34,209 bases of DNA from CAZETJ01 sp964514575 (GTDB taxonomy: Bacteria > Patescibacteriota > Saccharimonadia > Saccharimonadales > UBA10212): contig CAZETJ010000007.1 in assembly GCA_964514575.1 (NCBI GenBank), positions 1 through 34,209 on the forward strand. Direction: 5' to 3'. Positions 31,388 through 34,209 of this stretch are shown piece by piece (the stretch's first letter is position 1; the number at the start of each line of letters is the position of its first letter). Position numbers and translations under genes: made by a program. The notes beneath the pieces were generated by a model. That model was not told where the DNA came from, did not search any database, and saw only the letters and a list, made by a program, of their open reading frames with translations.

Positions 31388-31819
31388 CTAGGTTTTGGGT
31401 TGGAGGATGCTGAAGCGGTTGCCTTCGGTATCTTCGGCCGAGATCCATAGACCGACGCCTGGTATCATCGTCGGCTCCATAGTGTGTTTGCCGTCCGGCG
31501 TCATGCCGCCCTTGATTTTGCCGCCGGCTTTTTTCACTTCTTCTACTGCCGCTTTGATGTCGTCCACCGAAATAACGATTGACGGCGCGTGGCTGTCTGG
31601 GCTGTCGGACTTGGCGTAGAAACCGCCATTGATATTGCCAGGAGTTTTGACCATGCCCTGCTCGTCGGTCTCGGTCGTCTGGGCGACCACGTAGTTACCC
31701 ATGTCCTTGCCAAACTGCTGCATCTTCCAGCCAAAAGCCGATGAATAGAATTTCTTCATCCGCTCCCGGTCGTTATACCCCATCTCAAAATGAACTACCG
31801 GATCCATCTTCGCACTCAT
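31388..31819 (-). CDS. VOC-superfamily (glyoxalase/bleomycin-resistance fold) protein
   Basis: A 143-residue protein from the ATG at 31817-31819. This start is chosen over a longer one at 31864 because GAGGAGGG lies 4 bases before it, and the extra 15 residues would be encoded by the leader. The VOC pattern is clear: VVHFEMGYNDRERMKKFYSSAFGW at the N-terminus, NINGGFYAKSD in the middle, and SIVISVDDIKAAVEEVKKAG then GVGLWISAEDTEGNRFSILQP in the second module. Candidate metal ligands are His and Glu of VHFEM and the Glu of DTEGN. The substrate is unknown. Confidence 0.88.
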   Translation of the reverse strand: MSAKMDPVVHFEMGYNDRERMKKFYSSAFGWKMQQFGKDMGNYVVAQTTETDEQGMVKTPGNINGGFYAKSDSPDSHAPSIVISVDDIKAAVEEVKKAGGKIKGGMTPDGKHTMEPTMIPGVGLWISAEDTEGNRFSILQPKT

Positions 31820-31907
31820 ATCGCCCTCCTCTTTCAATATTGTCCCCAAATTATACCAGCCCACCCGACCCCAGACCGTAGTTTAGAACCCAATTGATTT
31901 AAGCAAG

Positions 31908-33074
31908 CTATGCTTTTTTATTAATCGCATGGCTTAATATTTTAATAGATTCTTCTAGATCTTCCCCTGAGAACACATACTCGTTGTTGGTTCTGTGATG
32001 GATAATGTGCCGTATATACAAGGGCAGTGCATAGTCGAGTCCATCCTCATTCTCCCTTTTCCCATCCATTGAATATTTTCTCGTGCTACTACCAGCCTCT
32101 ATTAGTGCTCTGTTTATTTCATTGCCAGCACCAAGCTTGGTGTCGCGAGACGTCAATGTACGCATTGCTTTGTCGAACAAGTGAATATGGAGCAACTCGT
32201 CTTCTACTCCAGTAAAACTGTTCCCTGGCTGAGGCTCGGGCTTAGTCGTGCCATTCTCCTTAACGAAGGCGACCACTCTGCTATCGTCGCTATCCATATT
32301 GGTATATGCAAAGAATGGATCGTGTGTTGAGATAATAACCTGGTGGTCTGTTTTGTTGGCAATCTCCACTAACGCCTCGTTTAGCGTTTTCTTTAGTTCT
32401 GGGTGTAGATAGATTTCGGGCTCTTCAAATAACACGAGTACAGTAGCCGGCTGTTTCCCCTCGCCCTCTTGTTGGTCTAGCACATCAGAATAAGCCTTTA
32501 AAAGAGCAGCCACCATGAGCCTCTGGGTGCCCTGACCCAGGTCTTTAAAGCCCCGAGGCTCCCCACCCTCTTTTGCTTGCATTTTTTCTAGGAGTAGTTG
32601 CACTATCGCGTCGCTGTCTGGCTCGGATTTAGGACTAAGCTCCATGCCATGATCCGGGCTTTCAGTAAATTCTTGCATGTTCTGAGTAGCCAAGTCGCCT
32701 AATTTACTCATATATGTATCGATGTCTGGCTTTTGTTTTAGCTGCAAGCTAACGCCAAGATTTTCAAAAAGTGCAGCCAAATTTTTTACGAGAGGAGAGC
32801 CTTTAGCAGAAGTCTTAGCCTCTCCCTCGGATGGAAGAATATTTTCTGCGGCTATGTAAACAACTGTCGGCTTAATATCTTCGCCCTCTTCGGACAGAAA
32901 CTTTCCCTTGCCCAAGCCGCCCTTCTCGATGGGCGTAATTAGTCTCATGAATGTGGACTTTCCACTGTTATTTTTGCCCGTTATTACAAGCAGCCTTGGT
33001 AAGTCATCGATTTTAAAGTCTGAAGGAATGCAGCCCTTAGCAGCCGTAACGGTGATTTCTTTTATGTGAGCCAT
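31908..33074 (-). CDS. AAA15/OLD-like ABC-type ATPase without TOPRIM
   Basis: A 388-residue ATPase of the SMC/RecF/OLD-like class. Walker A is ITGKNNSGKSTFMRL near residue 31, the signature-like loop is DLGQGTQRLMVAALL near 177, Walker B is VLVLFEEPEIYLHPEL near 210 and the H-loop is IISTHDPFFAYTN near 245. No TOPRIM nuclease domain follows. The last 60 residues instead contain YALPLYIRHIIHHRTNNEYV and EDLEESIKIL, an R-H-x2-H-H-x2-N arrangement. Related ATPases act in phage defence and DNA repair with a separate or fused effector; no obvious effector gene adjoins it. A TAAAAT box (33081-33086) is 6 bases before the ATG, and TATAAT (33086-33091) is 11 bases before. Confidence 0.82.
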   Translation of the reverse strand: MAHIKEITVTAAKGCIPSDFKIDDLPRLLVITGKNNSGKSTFMRLITPIEKGGLGKGKFLSEEGEDIKPTVVYIAAENILPSEGEAKTSAKGSPLVKNLAALFENLGVSLQLKQKPDIDTYMSKLGDLATQNMQEFTESPDHGMELSPKSEPDSDAIVQLLLEKMQAKEGGEPRGFKDLGQGTQRLMVAALLKAYSDVLDQQEGEGKQPATVLVLFEEPEIYLHPELKKTLNEALVEIANKTDHQVIISTHDPFFAYTNMDSDDSRVVAFVKENGTTKPEPQPGNSFTGVEDELLHIHLFDKAMRTLTSRDTKLGAGNEINRALIEAGSSTRKYSMDGKRENEDGLDYALPLYIRHIIHHRTNNEYVFSGEDLEESIKILSHAINKKA

Positions 33075-33080
33075 GCTTGA

Positions 33081-33091
33081 ATTTTATTATA
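33081..33091 (-). promoter_or_regulatory. Overlapping -10 boxes of the ATPase gene
   Basis: TATAAT (33086-33091) and TAAAAT (33081-33086) overlap on the minus strand, 11 and 6 bases before the ATG. Either gives a leader of at most a few bases. Confidence 0.45.
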
Positions 33092-33253
33092 GTTTATCTT
33101 GATGGGCGACCTTGGGCTTCGTATTAAAATGTTAAATTGTGATTCGAGTATCTGACGATTCTGCTCCTAGCTTCGGACATTGAGAAAACAGAGGGAGCCA
33201 GCCGGGTCCGGGCATCGGCTTATCTGAACTGGGTGAGGTCGTGTATATTGTAG

Positions 33254-33811
33254 CTAGTTTTTGTTTGGTAATTTTTCTTTTAGGAATTTTAGTAGCTCTG
33301 GGAACTCTTTCTTGCCTGTATCTTCGCCAAAATGTCCTTCATTATCGAATTCAAAATAAACACTGCCCAGCTTGTCGCGGATATATCTAGGTTCGGTGAT
33401 TGGAATATAAGGATCGTCTTTGGAGGCAAAGACAGCTGTCCAGTTTTGGTTAGTCTTGATTCTGCCCCATTGCCACGGCGTGTCAAAGTAGCCGCTCTTG
33501 CGCTCATCCTCATAGCCCAAATCTGTGTAGTAAACTCCAACCAGCACACTAGCTCCAACTTTATTTTCTTCGGCATACTTAAGAATTGCTAACGCCCCGG
33601 AAGAATGGCCAACCACTATATCGTCAGGGCCAATTCTTAGTATATTTTTGAAATAAGGCAGCCAAAACTTCGAGCGAGCCAGAACGGGGTCCGGCAAATC
33701 CGGGGTTTCGCACTTGATGCCGATCTTTTTTAGCTCGAACTTAACGTATGGGAACCAGTTGTCAGTGCCCTTACCGCCGCCATTGCCATGCAGTAAAATC
33801 ACTCTGTTCAT
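33254..33811 (-). CDS. RBBP9/YdeN-type alpha/beta hydrolase
   Basis: A 185-residue serine hydrolase. LLHGNGGGKGTDNWFPYV at the N-terminus is typical of the RBBP9/YdeN family. The nucleophile elbow is VVGHSSGALAILKY near residue 70, the acid is in FASKDDPYIPI near 132 and the catalytic His is in NEGHFGE near 160, so the triad is complete. The substrate is unknown. An extended -10 box TGATAAAAT lies 6 bases before the ATG and belongs to the repeat at 33824-34061. Confidence 0.9.
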   Translation of the reverse strand: MNRVILLHGNGGGKGTDNWFPYVKFELKKIGIKCETPDLPDPVLARSKFWLPYFKNILRIGPDDIVVGHSSGALAILKYAEENKVGASVLVGVYYTDLGYEDERKSGYFDTPWQWGRIKTNQNWTAVFASKDDPYIPITEPRYIRDKLGSVYFEFDNEGHFGEDTGKKEFPELLKFLKEKLPNKN

Positions 33812-33817
33812 AGAGAT

Positions 33818-33826
33818 ATTTTATCA
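33818..33826 (-). promoter_or_regulatory. Extended -10 promoter of the hydrolase
   Basis: TGATAAAAT on the minus strand, 6 bases before the hydrolase ATG; predicts a leaderless mRNA. It lies at the edge of repeat copy 2. Confidence 0.55.
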
Positions 33827-34061
33827 AAATTCGGAGGTAAATCTGATGGATAAATTTGGTTCGGGCATCGGCTTTTTCCTGAAAAGTTTCGTCAAACAAA
33901 CAACTTCTAAGGCCGAGGACTGTTTGAGCCGAAGGCGAGTTCCGCAGGCTGTTGTTTGGCTTGACTAGAAAGTTCATCAAGAAAAAACGCCGCCCGGCGG
34001 TGGGTGCTACCTTGCCGCTCAAGGTAGCAAAAATGTATTTTGCCGGAACAAAATGGAACAA
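33824..34061. repeat. Dispersed intergenic repeat, copy 2
   Basis: It holds the same three blocks as 5256-5426: TCAAAATTCGGAGG (33824-33837), GAGTTCCGCAG (33937-33947) and the perfect 24-bp block (34038-34061). The spacing in the second half is longer than in copy 1. It includes a perfect 10-bp hairpin (34005-34014 with 34020-34029, TGCTACCTTG) absent from copy 1. A 13-base word CGGGCATCGGCTT at 33862-33874 recurs at 33209-33221. Confidence 0.6.
33846..33968 (+). CDS. Possible 40-residue peptide inside repeat copy 2
   Basis: A 40-codon plus-strand frame starting MDKFGSGIGFFLKS, with an ideal GGAGGT site 7 bases before the ATG. It ends at TAG 33966-33968. The other repeat copy does not preserve this frame, and no promoter is obvious, so the frame may be incidental. 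No family is recognised. Confidence 0.3.
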   Translation: MDKFGSGIGFFLKSFVKQTTSKAEDCLSRRRVPQAVVWLD

Positions 34062-34209
34062 GCTTTTTCCGTGACTAAGAGCTGGGGCAGCTATTTTGTC
34101 GCGCCCTGGCCGAGGTCGTTCAGCAAGATGATCAACTGTCTTTTTTCAACGGTGGAACAGTCTATTTTTCTATTCCGGGCTATCATATAACCCTGAATCA
34201 GCCTTTGGA
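34062..34209. other. Right edge, undecided reading frames
   Basis: The last 148 bases are open on both strands. A plus-strand frame after TAA at about 34076 reads protein-like to the window end (ELGQLFCRALAEVV, then FFNGGTVYFSIPGYHITLN) but has no start codon. A minus-strand frame enters from outside and stops near 34097 after LIILLNDLGQGATK. Which is real cannot be told here. Confidence 0.4.

Noticed and set aside
31820..31864. Longer start for the VOC protein
   Set aside because: The extra 15 codons contain the strong ribosome site GAGGAGGG and are not part of the VOC fold.
33075..33253. Possible gene between the hydrolase and the ATPase
   Set aside because: All frames are short and broken; apart from the ATPase -10 boxes and a 13-base word shared with the repeat, I see nothing in it.
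33771..34061. Minus-strand 96-codon frame across repeat copy 2
   Set aside because: It overlaps the well-supported hydrolase start and its promoter, and consists mainly of repeat sequence.

Overview
The window looks like part of the chromosome of a Candidatus Saccharibacteria (TM7) or related Patescibacteria organism. The evidence is an alanyl-tRNA synthetase cut to about 616 residues, several membrane proteins of a type common in that radiation (PKD protein, baseplate-J-like protein, LysM-CHAP hydrolase), very tight gene packing on one strand, and no biosynthetic genes. TGA is a stop codon: many ATGA and TAATG junctions depend on it, so this is not a UGA-recoded lineage. The placement is inferred from gene content only.

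Layout. Nearly everything is on the minus strand, so transcription runs from high to low coordinates. 33.8-29.8 kb: an alpha/beta hydrolase, an AAA ATPase, a VOC protein, two unknown proteins and a probable 23-residue leaderless gene with its own terminator. 29.7-29.2 kb: one GC-rich unknown gene between hairpins. 29.1-25.2 kb: tRNA-Val(CAC) running straight into NUDIX, metG, tatD and a cysteine desulfurase. 25.1-19.2 kb: the ATP synthase operon, in the order odd c-like membrane protein, atpF, atpH, atpA, microgene, atpG, microgene, atpD, atpC. 19.1-15.4 kb: a small unknown gene, mnmA, a plus-strand unknown gene and alaS. 15.3-5.7 kb: an envelope and housekeeping run (PKD protein, FtsA-like ATPase, baseplate-J-like protein, ruvX, mltG, LysM-CHAP hydrolase, obg, sbcB). 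5.6-0.7 kb: a repeat-bearing intergenic stretch, two charged proteins with related tails, uvrA and a small coupled gene. At the left edge lies the end of a plus-strand DedA gene.

Main discovery candidate. The two 106-base gaps on either side of atpG are not empty. Each holds a 37-codon reading frame that starts on the stop of the gene before it (ATGA) and stops on the start of the gene after it (ATGA). The two predicted peptides are gap-free homologues: both begin MSPVR, share TSE at residues 15-17 and end LTG. Their DNA ends are inverted repeats (CCCGTTAGA / TCTAACGGG) between duplicated ATGAG sequences. They could be paired microproteins, a helix that sets subunit ratios, or a small insertion element that keeps translational coupling intact.

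Other themes. Many genes have a -10 box 6-7 bases before the start codon, which predicts leaderless mRNAs. The slot where atpB/atpE would lie holds a secreted-domain protein ending in a c-subunit-like hairpin with no obvious proton-carrying carboxylate. Cysteine desulfurase and MnmA together suggest tRNA 2-thiolation. FtsA-like, MltG and LysM-CHAP proteins point to a wall-remodelling and division cluster.
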